This document shows positions 1 to 7,938 of a stretch of DNA of 18,269 nt, piece by piece. The notes beneath the pieces are model-generated. The model searched no databases, was not told the DNA's origin, and saw nothing but the letters and a program-made list of their open reading frames with translations. This DNA comes from Muribaculaceae bacterium (lineage in GTDB: Bacteria; Bacteroidota; Bacteroidia; Bacteroidales; Muribaculaceae). Every line of letters begins with the position of its first letter. Position 1 is the first letter of the stretch. Where the stretch lies: contig JAIDJJ010000226.1 in assembly GCA_029052265.1 (NCBI GenBank), forward strand, positions 1 through 18,269, given 5' to 3'. A program made the translations under genes and the position numbers.

Positions 1-39
1 CATCTTCTGTGTCCCGCCCGCTTTATTTATCATATAATA

Positions 40-2754
40 TTATCTTGCCGACGGCAACTGTTTGAAAGTCTTGACTCTGCCGTCAGAATATACAGTCCTT
101 ACAATGGTGATACCGCTTTCCGCCGGAGCCTGCATGCGCACACCCTGAGGGCTGAAATATTCCACCCTTACAATCTCAGTCTCACCTTGACCGATCTCAT
201 TGACACCGGAATACTCACCGTTCATCGCCTCCTTTACAGTTGCAGGGGATATGGCATAATTATATGCCCTAAGGTCGCCTACATATCCCACTACATAAGA
301 TGTGGCAACTTCATGCCCCCTTCCTATATAAGACAATACGCGGTCTGCCGGCAACACTTCCGAAAAATCGTCCGTCCCCGCCAGCTCTCCGTCAACATAA
401 AGGGAAACCGCCCCGTTGTCGACAGTCACAGCCACATGCGTCCAGTCGGTAATTGCCGGGGCTGTGATTTCCTTTGACATTCCGTCATTTACCGCCACCA
501 GCCTCATAAGCCCCCCTGTAGACGGAGTCAGATAGAATGTTTCATTCTCACTCATACCTGTGGCAAAGAGACGTTTCCCCTCCGATGTCACGCCGGTACG
601 CGCCCAAAAGGCAATTGAAAACGAATCATCACGGCAAAGCGAATAAGGTAGCTGAGCATATTGTGTACCTCTGAAATACAGAGATTTCACGCCATCCTTA
701 TATCCTGTCCGATAGCTTGGGTCTATCCGGGTCTTTAGCAAAAAGCCGTTATCCCCTTTGTCTTCCACAGTTTCGTCAAGCGGATACCACGCCGTCATTG
801 TCTTTCCCTCCGCACCGCATGTCACTTCCTGCGAGCCTGCCGACCTGTTGCCTGACTCATCCTCAGCCACAATCTTATAACTATATATCTTGCTCCCCAC
901 AACCGTATTGTCAATGAATCCGGTCTCTGCAATGCCACGCGCCACCGTATTATAATCATCCACCCCATCCTCGGAACGTAAAACAGTATACGAGACCTTC
1001 CCGGCATCAGCTACGGCATCCCATTCGACAAGCACACTCGCGCTTGCGGGAGTCGCGGTCACCCCTGACGGGGTTGCCGGCGCCTCAAATTCAAGCGGGG
1101 CTCCCACACGGAGGAAACGCCACTTCTGCGACGGGGAATCATTACGTTCCTGCTGAAGCACCATAGTCCCTTCAGAGCCGTCACATTCAAGATATAGGGC
1201 ACTTTGCTTATTTCGGATATGGAACCATCCTTCGCCGTCATACTCAAACGCCCATTGCTGCACGGCTGCCCCCGACGCGCCATATGCTATTACCTTACCC
1301 CCAACTTCAAGATTCCAGTTATTGTCGTCAAGGGCTTGGTTTGTACCCGTATTGGTGATAAAATGATAGCTAAAGTCGCCGCCTTGCGTCTCCGGCACCC
1401 TTCTTACTGTCCACAACTGATCTTCAGCGCCTGTATACGCCCTCTGAACTATATCCGAACCATTCGCTGTCGAGCCGTCCCTGCCGCTCACAGCCATTTT
1501 GCTCGCGCCGTTGACAATGGCATAATCCCCTGAAATAAACGGCGCGATGTCCTCCCCGCGGCTGATGGGAAGCACAGTCTCTGCATTTCTCTGCAACTCT
1601 GTCTGATACCCTCCATTCGGGTCGCCGGGAAGTGATGCCCTGTATTCCCTTACGGGACCATATCCGTCAACATAAAAATCCCCGTCACGTGAGACAATAT
1701 TATAAGTGGAAGGTAATGCCTGCCGCTCAGAACACCCGAGAAACGCCTGCACCTTCCCCGAAGGGGCGCGATAGACTGAGGCAGCTGACCATGCCTTGCG
1801 GTTTTCGGCATACCCGAGGCGCACCCCCGCACTCGCCTTCATGAATTCTCCACGCGCCTGTTCGGCTGTACCCCACCATATCCCGGTCTGCATGCCATAT
1901 TCCACTCCTACCATAGCCTCCATCACATTGTGAAGCTCATCGGCAGTGGCATATTTCCCGTCCGCACGCACGGTGGCAAAAAAATCAGCATAATGATTGA
2001 AATCTCCGGCAAGCTGATGAGTGTTGCCCTCATCAAGATTATCCTTCAACTGGGTATACCACGGAAGAGCCTCGTCACAATTAAGAGTGTTGCCGCCGCT
2101 TATCCTGATTTCCCGGAAACGCGGATACTCCTCGAAATTCTTAAGGCGCTCATTGATTTTTGCAAACACATCTATCGGAGTTCCGTTCCAGAAATAATCC
2201 GGTTCATTGAAAGGTGCTGCCGAGACCACACGATAACCTGCATTCTCCACCGCAGCCGCAGTAGCATCTATCAGCATTGCATACGCATCCGCCACCGCGT
2301 CCTTATCGCCAACATAATTATTTGAGGCATCCAGACCTCCATAAATTGATTTCACTGTCGGCTCGCCACCATCGAGATTCAAAGCAATGTCAACTTTTTT
2401 CCCTATCAGGGCTACTGTCTCAAGTCGTTTTTCAAGATTTTCCTGAAGCAACGGAGGGAGCACTCCTTTTTCAGATATAGCTGCCCACGGCTGGAAAGAG
2501 ACTCGCGCCACACCTACAGTCTCTGCCCCTGCATGACGCACACCTCTCAGCATATTGGCATAATCATTCCATGCGGTGTCGAAACCCCAGAGTATGGGCA
2601 GTTTTTTTCCTTCACCATTGTAATCAAACAAGAGATTGCAGTCGGCAGGCTCCACATAATCATAAAGGCTCCATGCCGAAGGATAAAACGGCACTTCAGC
2701 GGAAGACGACACAGCGGACAACGCCGCCAGGATAAAGAATAGATTTTTCTTCAT
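40..2754 (-). CDS. Secreted multidomain glycosidase-like protein (GH-A-type barrel + ricin lectin + FN3 + LamG + C-terminal tail)
   Basis: This is a 904-residue protein, probably an exported polysaccharide-degrading enzyme of the PUL. Residues 1-19 form a signal peptide (hydrophobic core, cleavage near SSA|E). Residues about 25-400 look like a clan GH-A (beta/alpha)8 glycosidase with a beta-sandwich extension: APFNEP at 181-186 carries the likely acid/base Glu184, and the NVMEAMVGVEYG segment offers Glu279 or Glu285 as nucleophile, followed by a Trp-rich GIWWG. Residues about 408-550 are a ricin-type beta-trefoil with three QxW-like motifs (W448, W501, W545). They are followed by a fibronectin III domain (about 563-648), a LamG/concanavalin-like domain (about 653-846) and a C-terminal tail with VEYFSPQGVRM. 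I chose the ATG at 2754; the frame opens two codons earlier only with TTG. It is divergent from susC. GH30 or a related family is possible, but I cannot assign one. Confidence 0.8.
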   Translation of the reverse strand: MKKNLFFILAALSAVSSSAEVPFYPSAWSLYDYVEPADCNLLFDYNGEGKKLPILWGFDTAWNDYANMLRGVRHAGAETVGVARVSFQPWAAISEKGVLPPLLQENLEKRLETVALIGKKVDIALNLDGGEPTVKSIYGGLDASNNYVGDKDAVADAYAMLIDATAAAVENAGYRVVSAAPFNEPDYFWNGTPIDVFAKINERLKNFEEYPRFREIRISGGNTLNCDEALPWYTQLKDNLDEGNTHQLAGDFNHYADFFATVRADGKYATADELHNVMEAMVGVEYGMQTGIWWGTAEQARGEFMKASAGVRLGYAENRKAWSAASVYRAPSGKVQAFLGCSERQALPSTYNIVSRDGDFYVDGYGPVREYRASLPGDPNGGYQTELQRNAETVLPISRGEDIAPFISGDYAIVNGASKMAVSGRDGSTANGSDIVQRAYTGAEDQLWTVRRVPETQGGDFSYHFITNTGTNQALDDNNWNLEVGGKVIAYGASGAAVQQWAFEYDGEGWFHIRNKQSALYLECDGSEGTMVLQQERNDSPSQKWRFLRVGAPLEFEAPATPSGVTATPASASVLVEWDAVADAGKVSYTVLRSEDGVDDYNTVARGIAETGFIDNTVVGSKIYSYKIVAEDESGNRSAGSQEVTCGAEGKTMTAWYPLDETVEDKGDNGFLLKTRIDPSYRTGYKDGVKSLYFRGTQYAQLPYSLCRDDSFSIAFWARTGVTSEGKRLFATGMSENETFYLTPSTGGLMRLVAVNDGMSKEITAPAITDWTHVAVTVDNGAVSLYVDGELAGTDDFSEVLPADRVLSYIGRGHEVATSYVVGYVGDLRAYNYAISPATVKEAMNGEYSGVNEIGQGETEIVRVEYFSPQGVRMQAPAESGITIVRTVYSDGRVKTFKQLPSAR

Positions 2755-2845
2755 GGTCAATATTACTGGCTATTGTGAGAATGTAACGGAGACATGTCCG
2801 GATTCACTCTATGTCCGAATCCCGGCATGGGTCAATTACCACCCA

Positions 2846-2876
2846 CAAAGTTAGCAATTTATTTACAATCAACAAG
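2846..2876 (-). promoter_or_regulatory. Promoter for the minus-strand multidomain glycosidase gene
   Basis: On the minus strand, 2853-2846 reads TAACTTTG, a perfect match to the Bacteroidetes -7 consensus TAnnTTTG. A CTTG at 2876-2873 lies 19 bases upstream and serves as the -33 box. The predicted transcription start is near 2840, leaving a leader of about 85 bases before the ATG at 2754. This is pattern evidence only. Confidence 0.65.
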
Positions 2877-2980
2877 ATCAACTTTTGACAATAAGAAAAT
2901 ATATTTCTGTCATTATACATATACAAATCGTGCATTGATCCACAAATTACCTTTAATTAATCAAATATTCTTGTAATCTT

Positions 2981-3011
2981 TATTGATTTTGTTAATTTTT
3001 CATTAATTTTG
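2981..3011 (+). promoter_or_regulatory. Promoter for the susC/susD operon
   Basis: TAATTTTG at 3004-3011 matches the Bacteroidetes -7 box TAnnTTTG. ATTG at 2982-2985 is a reasonable -33 box with an 18-base spacer. Transcription should start near 3018, giving a leader of about 60 bases before the susC ATG. The -7 box lies inside the second copy of an 11-base tandem repeat. Confidence 0.65.
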
Positions 3012-3013
3012 CA
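2992..3013 (+). repeat. Tandem 11-base direct repeat over the susC promoter
   Basis: TTAATTTTTCA (2992-3002) is followed immediately by TTAATTTTGCA (3003-3013), with one mismatch. The second copy contains the -7 box; the first contains a near-copy (TAATTTTT) 11 bases upstream, about one helical turn away. It may be a duplicated promoter element, an operator, or chance in an AT-rich region. Confidence 0.6.
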
Positions 3014-3080
3014 AACCTTAAGATCTGGAATAGGCATACTATTCCACTCATCACATTTTTCAGCTAACTAATAAGCATCC

Positions 3081-6000
3081 ATGTGTCTCAATTTATTTAT
3101 CAAATTGCAAAACTACTATAACTCTCTAATAGCAAGAGTGTTAGTAATTGTATTATTATGTCTGGCATCTTTTATACCGGCATATGCGCAAAACAAAGTT
3201 TCCGGTACCGTGACTGATGAAAATTCCGAACCACTTATTGGTGCCACCGTAATGGTGGTAGGGGAATCAACCGGCACTGCCACAGACATCGACGGCAACT
3301 TCGCGATCAATGCAAAACAGGGGGCGACATTGCGTGTTTCATATGTGGGATATGTCACAGCCGATGTAAAAGTAACAGGTTCGCACCTCAACATTGTTCT
3401 AAAAGAAAACAATGAACTTCTTGACGAAGTCGTGGTGATCGGCTATGGCTCGATGAAACGTAAGGATGTGACCGGCTCGATCACAACCGTAAATTCCAAA
3501 GACCTGAATGTCGGGTCCTACACTGATCCCGGACAGCTTCTGCAAGGAAAGGTACCCGGACTTGTAGTGGTTCAGAATTCTGACCCCAACGGAGGCGTGA
3601 ACTCCATGACCCTCCGTGGCGCATCAACCCTCAACGGCTCTACAGAACCACTCTATGTGGTTGATGGTATCCCCGGGGTGGAACTCAACCTTATCCCGCC
3701 TGCCGACATCGAAAGCATTGACGTGCTCCGCGACGCATCCGCTACAGCCATCTATGGTTCAAAGGCTGCCAACGGTGTCATCATCGTCACCACCAAAAGA
3801 GGTGCAGACGGTCCCGCACGTGTATCATATCAGGGATATGTATCTTGGGAAAATGTGGCAAACGACCACGACATGATGTCGGCTTCACAGCTTCGCGATT
3901 ATGCATCGCGCCATGGCATCAACCTCCCCAACGACCTCGGGTATGACACCAACTGGGCAAAAGAAACTCAGCGGACAGGTTTCGCCCACAACCACAACGT
4001 CATGATAAGCGGTGGAGGCAAGTCTACAAACTACAACGCATCAATCAACTATATCGAGCGCGACGGTATCATCAAAGGTGTGGGGAACAACCTCTTCACA
4101 GCCCGTGCTTATGTCGAGACGAAAACTCTCAAAGACCGTCTGACCCTTGGCGTGGGCATCAACGGAAATGTCAGGAGAGAATGGGGTGTCAGCCGCGAGT
4201 CAGACGGCAAATCTGTCTACAACGCGATGTACTACTATTCTCCGCTCGTACCGGTATACAATGAAGACGGTTCATATTATAGCGACCTGTCCATCTCCCA
4301 AAACTTCAACCCTCTGATAATGGTAGATGCCGACAAAAGCCAGACTGTGTTCAAGCGTTATCAGGTGACAGGGAAAGCTTCTCTGAAAATTATCGACGGA
4401 CTCCTTCTGAATGCCAATTTCTCTTACCAGAACAATACAAGAGACTACAAGCATTATTATTCCCATACTTCCGAACTTCATAAAAGAAACGGCGAGGCAA
4501 AGCGTGATAACTGGAACGATATCAAGAAGCTGATGGAGATCTTCGCGAACTACGACAAGGAGTTTAACGAAATTCACAAACTCTCCCTCATGGCAGGTTA
4601 CTCTTGGGAACAGGAAGACAATGGAGAAGGGTTTGGTGCAACCGGCTATAACTTCTACGACGATGCCGTAGGCTGGGACAATATCGGTATGGCAAACAGC
4701 TGGGATGCGGATCCGGTTTGGGCAAATGTAAAAGCCACAAAAAGGATGATCTCGTTCTACGGTCGTGCCAACTATTCTTTCAAATCACGCTACATTCTGC
4801 AAGCGGCAATCCGCAGGGACGGCGCATCAACATTCGGCACCAACAATAAATGGGCTACATTCCCCTCTTTCTCTATCGCATGGCGCCTGTCGGACGAAGA
4901 GTTCATGCACAGTGTGGCTGAGATCGCCGACCTCAAGATTCGCGCAGGATGGGGACAGAGCGGTAACTCAAACGGTTTCGATATCTACACATCGCGTTTC
5001 TATTACAAAAGCGGAGGCAGATTCGATTATGTTGACCCGGTGACAGGAGAGGTACATAGCTACAAAGGGCTTACCGCAGCGCGCAACCAGAACGACAACC
5101 TGAAGTGGGAAACAACCACAATGCTCAATCTCGGCATCGACTTCGCATTCCTCGGAGGAAGGATCAACGGTACTGTGGAATATTACAACAAGGACACCAA
5201 AGACATGATCTGGGACTATCCTGTGTCCACAGCCATCTACCCCGTAGGGGTACTTACTGCAAACGTCGGAAAAATGCGCAACCGAGGGGTTGAACTTTCT
5301 ATAAACGCCGTACCAGTACAAGGAAGATTCACCTGGTCAACCTCTCTCAATTTCTCTCACAACAAGAATGAGGTGATCAGCATATCCAACCCCGGAGCGG
5401 GATTCAACGCAGGTATCCTCAACAGATACAACCCCAACCTCCCGGGCGCATCCACCGCCACCACCCAGCGCATACTTGAAGGACAGCCCATCGGCACATT
5501 CTATCTTCCTGAATGGGCAGGATATGATGAAAACGGCAACTCCGTATTCTACACCTATAACAAAACCAACGAGCAGACATCAGGCGAGCGTGCACGCGAC
5601 GAGAACGGCAATTATATCCTGACCAATACCCCGGAAGAAAAAGACCGTGTCATCGTGGGAAATGCCCAGCCTAAGCTCACAATGGGATGGAACAACAACC
5701 TTACCTGGAAAAACTGGGATCTGAATCTATTCTTCACCGGAGTTTTCGGACAGAAAATATTCAATGAACCACGCGCATACTTCGGATATGTGAGCAACGT
5801 GGCACTCGGGAAAAATGTACTCGCCGATATCGAGAGCTTCCAGAATCCGAGCGACGGATACTCATCCATCCCTTCCGACCGCTGGCTTGAAAACGGAAGC
5901 TATTTCAAACTTTCCACAGTGACTCTCGGCTATACATTCAAAGGGTGTTTCAACGGATGGCTTGACAGCATACGTCTCTACGTATCAGGAAACAACGTCT

Positions 6001-6131
6001 TTACAATCTCAAAATATAAAGGACGCGATCCGGAAATCAACCTCGGAGGTCTTGAGCCGGGTCACGACACACGCAGCGACCACTATCCGCGTACTCGCCA
6101 GATTCTCGTGGGTGCAAACATCAATTTCTAA
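3081..6131 (+). CDS. SusC/RagA-family TonB-dependent outer-membrane glycan transporter
   Basis: This 1016-residue beta-barrel transporter should import oligosaccharides through the outer membrane, powered by TonB and capped by the SusD lipoprotein encoded next. A signal peptide with a long N-region ends near AYA|Q (residue 36). Residues about 38-108 are a carboxypeptidase-regulatory-like domain (SGTVTDENSEPLIGATV). The TonB box DEVVVIGYG is at 115-123. The plug domain spans about 125-240, with PLYVVDG and IESIDVLRDASATAIYGSKA typical of the family. The rest is the 22-strand-type barrel, ending in NINF with the C-terminal Phe expected for Bam-dependent insertion. There is no N-terminal STN domain, which argues against direct ECF sigma/anti-sigma signalling. 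Length is normal for the family. It lies 36 bases upstream of susD, so the two are surely co-transcribed. Confidence 0.97.
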   Translation: MCLNLFIKLQNYYNSLIARVLVIVLLCLASFIPAYAQNKVSGTVTDENSEPLIGATVMVVGESTGTATDIDGNFAINAKQGATLRVSYVGYVTADVKVTGSHLNIVLKENNELLDEVVVIGYGSMKRKDVTGSITTVNSKDLNVGSYTDPGQLLQGKVPGLVVVQNSDPNGGVNSMTLRGASTLNGSTEPLYVVDGIPGVELNLIPPADIESIDVLRDASATAIYGSKAANGVIIVTTKRGADGPARVSYQGYVSWENVANDHDMMSASQLRDYASRHGINLPNDLGYDTNWAKETQRTGFAHNHNVMISGGGKSTNYNASINYIERDGIIKGVGNNLFTARAYVETKTLKDRLTLGVGINGNVRREWGVSRESDGKSVYNAMYYYSPLVPVYNEDGSYYSDLSISQNFNPLIMVDADKSQTVFKRYQVTGKASLKIIDGLLLNANFSYQNNTRDYKHYYSHTSELHKRNGEAKRDNWNDIKKLMEIFANYDKEFNEIHKLSLMAGYSWEQEDNGEGFGATGYNFYDDAVGWDNIGMANSWDADPVWANVKATKRMISFYGRANYSFKSRYILQAAIRRDGASTFGTNNKWATFPSFSIAWRLSDEEFMHSVAEIADLKIRAGWGQSGNSNGFDIYTSRFYYKSGGRFDYVDPVTGEVHSYKGLTAARNQNDNLKWETTTMLNLGIDFAFLGGRINGTVEYYNKDTKDMIWDYPVSTAIYPVGVLTANVGKMRNRGVELSINAVPVQGRFTWSTSLNFSHNKNEVISISNPGAGFNAGILNRYNPNLPGASTATTQRILEGQPIGTFYLPEWAGYDENGNSVFYTYNKTNEQTSGERARDENGNYILTNTPEEKDRVIVGNAQPKLTMGWNNNLTWKNWDLNLFFTGVFGQKIFNEPRAYFGYVSNVALGKNVLADIESFQNPSDGYSSIPSDRWLENGSYFKLSTVTLGYTFKGCFNGWLDSIRLYVSGNNVFTISKYKGRDPEINLGGLEPGHDTRSDHYPRTRQILVGANINF

Positions 6132-6167
6132 TCCAGTCTCTTCATCAATTCTATAGTAAATTTTAAT

Positions 6168-7829
6168 ATGAAATCATATATCAAGCCTTTCCTTATTGCC
6201 GGAATCGCTGCCGGATGCGCAGCTTGTACGGATCTTGACACTCCGATGGACGGGCAATACGTAACTTTCCCCGACAATGAGATAGCCGTGAGCGGAGAGT
6301 TTGCCGACTGTTATACCTACACCCGCAACGAAGCCTGGTTTGGAAGAAATTTCTGGGAAGCGGTATTCCTATCAGGTGACGAGGCGGTAGGCATATGCCT
6401 TGCAGGTGTGTATGACGACAACGGCAGATATCGCGACGGGTCTGTCCATAATTTCCGCCCGGACCTTCAGGGCGTAGGGCTTATGGGCGACATGCTATCA
6501 GGTATATCCTATACCAACACACGCATCCTGAATTATGGCGGAGCTGACGGTAAAGACCCGATTGTGGCACCTCTGCGTGCCATCAGGGCATATTACCATT
6601 TCTGGAATATGGAGCTGTTCGGAGATGTTCCTATCCTTGAACGTCCGGTAGAGGAAGGCACCCCCGTTGAGCGGCAGCCCCGCGCAGATGTTGCCCGATG
6701 GATCGAGCAGGAGCTTCTTGAAGTAATCCCTGACCTCAGCGAGGCAAACGACGCTTCCACCTACAGCAAGCCAAACAAGTGGATGGCTGAAGCCCTCCTT
6801 GTAAAACTCTACCTCAACTGGGGAGTTTATACAAACGACATTACTACAGTCAACGGCAACACACCCAATCCGAAACTTGACGACTGTGTGAAATGGTGTG
6901 ACGAACTCATCAATTCCGGAATATTTGAAGTAGGCGACGGATACAGAAAAAAATTCTATCCCGACAACGGAGTCCACATAAAAGACTTTATCTACGCTAT
7001 AGATTTCGACCCGCAGGTATATGGCGCAGGCACTTGGAAATATGCCGGCGGCACAGAAATGAACCGCTGGTGGGATTTCCGTAAAACCGGTCTGCTTGAC
7101 GTGTGCACATGGGGATGGACGCCAAAGAACTCTCTTGCCGGAATCTATATCCTGACTCCGGAAGCTGTAGACCGCTTCACTCTTGACGGTGACGAACGCA
7201 ATGAAATGATCGCCGTCGGCGAAGTCAAATCATACAACTCTGATTTCAGCGTGTCTGACCATACGATCCAGGCGTTCTATGATGCAAGACACCGCAACCC
7301 ATACGGTCCCCTCTATTATAAGAAAGATTTCGAATGGGCAAACATTGCACTTCTCGACGTAGGCTCTGAGGATGATATCGAGAACTGTATGAAAGGCGCC
7401 CGTCTTTTCAAATATCCTATCCGCGAAAGCGACGACAACATCTGGAGCAGGTTCCAGTTTAACGATATCCCGGTGTTCCGTTATGCCGACATTCTTCTTA
7501 CAAAAGCTGAATGTATTCTCCGCGGTGCCACTCCGACAATGGGACATACAGCAGCTTCCCTCATGAATGAAGTGCGCGACTGTGCCCATGCGCCTCACGT
7601 GACCGGGACTCCCACCCTTGACGAACTTCTCGACGAACGCAGCCGTGAATTTATCATGGAGCCGTGGCGTCGCAACGACCTGATAAGATTCGGAAAATTT
7701 GAAAACTGTGCGGAATGGAAGGTTCGCTCCAACCCGACAACTATGGCTGACGTGAACAAACGTCTGTTCCCTATACCGACCGGGGAAATTAACACCAACA
7801 CCAACTGGAAACAAAATCCAGGTTATTGA
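6168..7829 (+). CDS. SusD/RagB-family glycan-binding lipoprotein
   Basis: This 553-residue surface lipoprotein pairs with the upstream SusC and forms the lid that captures glycan for import. The signal peptide ends in a lipobox-like GCAAC with the lipidated Cys at position 20, followed by TDLDTP, a start typical of SusD proteins. The N-terminal half has the helical TPR-like SusD region (for example PLRAIRAYYHFWNMELFGDVPILERPV). The C-terminal half carries the RagB/SusD hallmarks: DERSREF and EPWRRNDLIRFGKF at about 489-511, RLFPIPTGEI, and the terminal QNPGY. Length is ordinary. Binding specificity cannot be read from sequence; the neighbouring GH28 gene suggests a pectic substrate. Confidence 0.96.
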   Translation: MKSYIKPFLIAGIAAGCAACTDLDTPMDGQYVTFPDNEIAVSGEFADCYTYTRNEAWFGRNFWEAVFLSGDEAVGICLAGVYDDNGRYRDGSVHNFRPDLQGVGLMGDMLSGISYTNTRILNYGGADGKDPIVAPLRAIRAYYHFWNMELFGDVPILERPVEEGTPVERQPRADVARWIEQELLEVIPDLSEANDASTYSKPNKWMAEALLVKLYLNWGVYTNDITTVNGNTPNPKLDDCVKWCDELINSGIFEVGDGYRKKFYPDNGVHIKDFIYAIDFDPQVYGAGTWKYAGGTEMNRWWDFRKTGLLDVCTWGWTPKNSLAGIYILTPEAVDRFTLDGDERNEMIAVGEVKSYNSDFSVSDHTIQAFYDARHRNPYGPLYYKKDFEWANIALLDVGSEDDIENCMKGARLFKYPIRESDDNIWSRFQFNDIPVFRYADILLTKAECILRGATPTMGHTAASLMNEVRDCAHAPHVTGTPTLDELLDERSREFIMEPWRRNDLIRFGKFENCAEWKVRSNPTTMADVNKRLFPIPTGEINTNTNWKQNPGY

Positions 7830-7841
7830 CTCTAAACCGAA

Positions 7842-7874
7842 AGGTACCGGATTTCTTATCGAGATCCGGTACCT
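7842..7874 (+). promoter_or_regulatory. Perfect hairpin between susD and the next gene, without a U-tract
   Basis: An 11-base-pair perfect stem (AGGTACCGGAT at 7842-7852, ATCCGGTACCT at 7864-7874) encloses an 11-base loop, starting 13 bases after the susD stop codon. It is followed by GCCTAAAAC rather than a run of T, so it is not a standard intrinsic terminator. No TAnnTTTG box is seen between here and 7939, so the downstream gene probably depends on read-through. The hairpin may stabilise or process the susCD message and set the ratio of the gene products. Confidence 0.6.
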
Positions 7875-7938
7875 GCCTAAAACAATAAATACTTCACCCT
7901 ACCCGGTAAAGTCCTTTTAATTAATACCTAATACATTT

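Larger units (their letters stand above)
2755..3080. promoter_or_regulatory. Divergent intergenic region between glycosidase and susC
   Basis: This is a 326-base gap without a gene. It is strongly AT-rich in its right two thirds and holds back-to-back promoters: one for the minus-strand glycosidase (about 2846-2876) and one for susC (about 2981-3011). About 105 bases separate the two -33 boxes, which is the natural place for a PUL regulator to bind. I see no riboswitch or small RNA gene. Confidence 0.6.

Noticed and set aside
1930..2325. 131-codon plus-strand frame inside the multidomain glycosidase gene
   Set aside because: It overlaps the catalytic-domain coding region antisense and shows no motif or start signal.
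2755..2760. Glycosidase start at TTG two codons upstream of the ATG
   Set aside because: The first codon of the longest frame is TTG; the ATG at 2754 begins a normal signal peptide with MKKN and needs no rare start.
7230..7814. 194-codon minus-strand frame inside susD
   Set aside because: Antisense shadow of a strongly recognised SusD gene; no motif, signal peptide or promoter.
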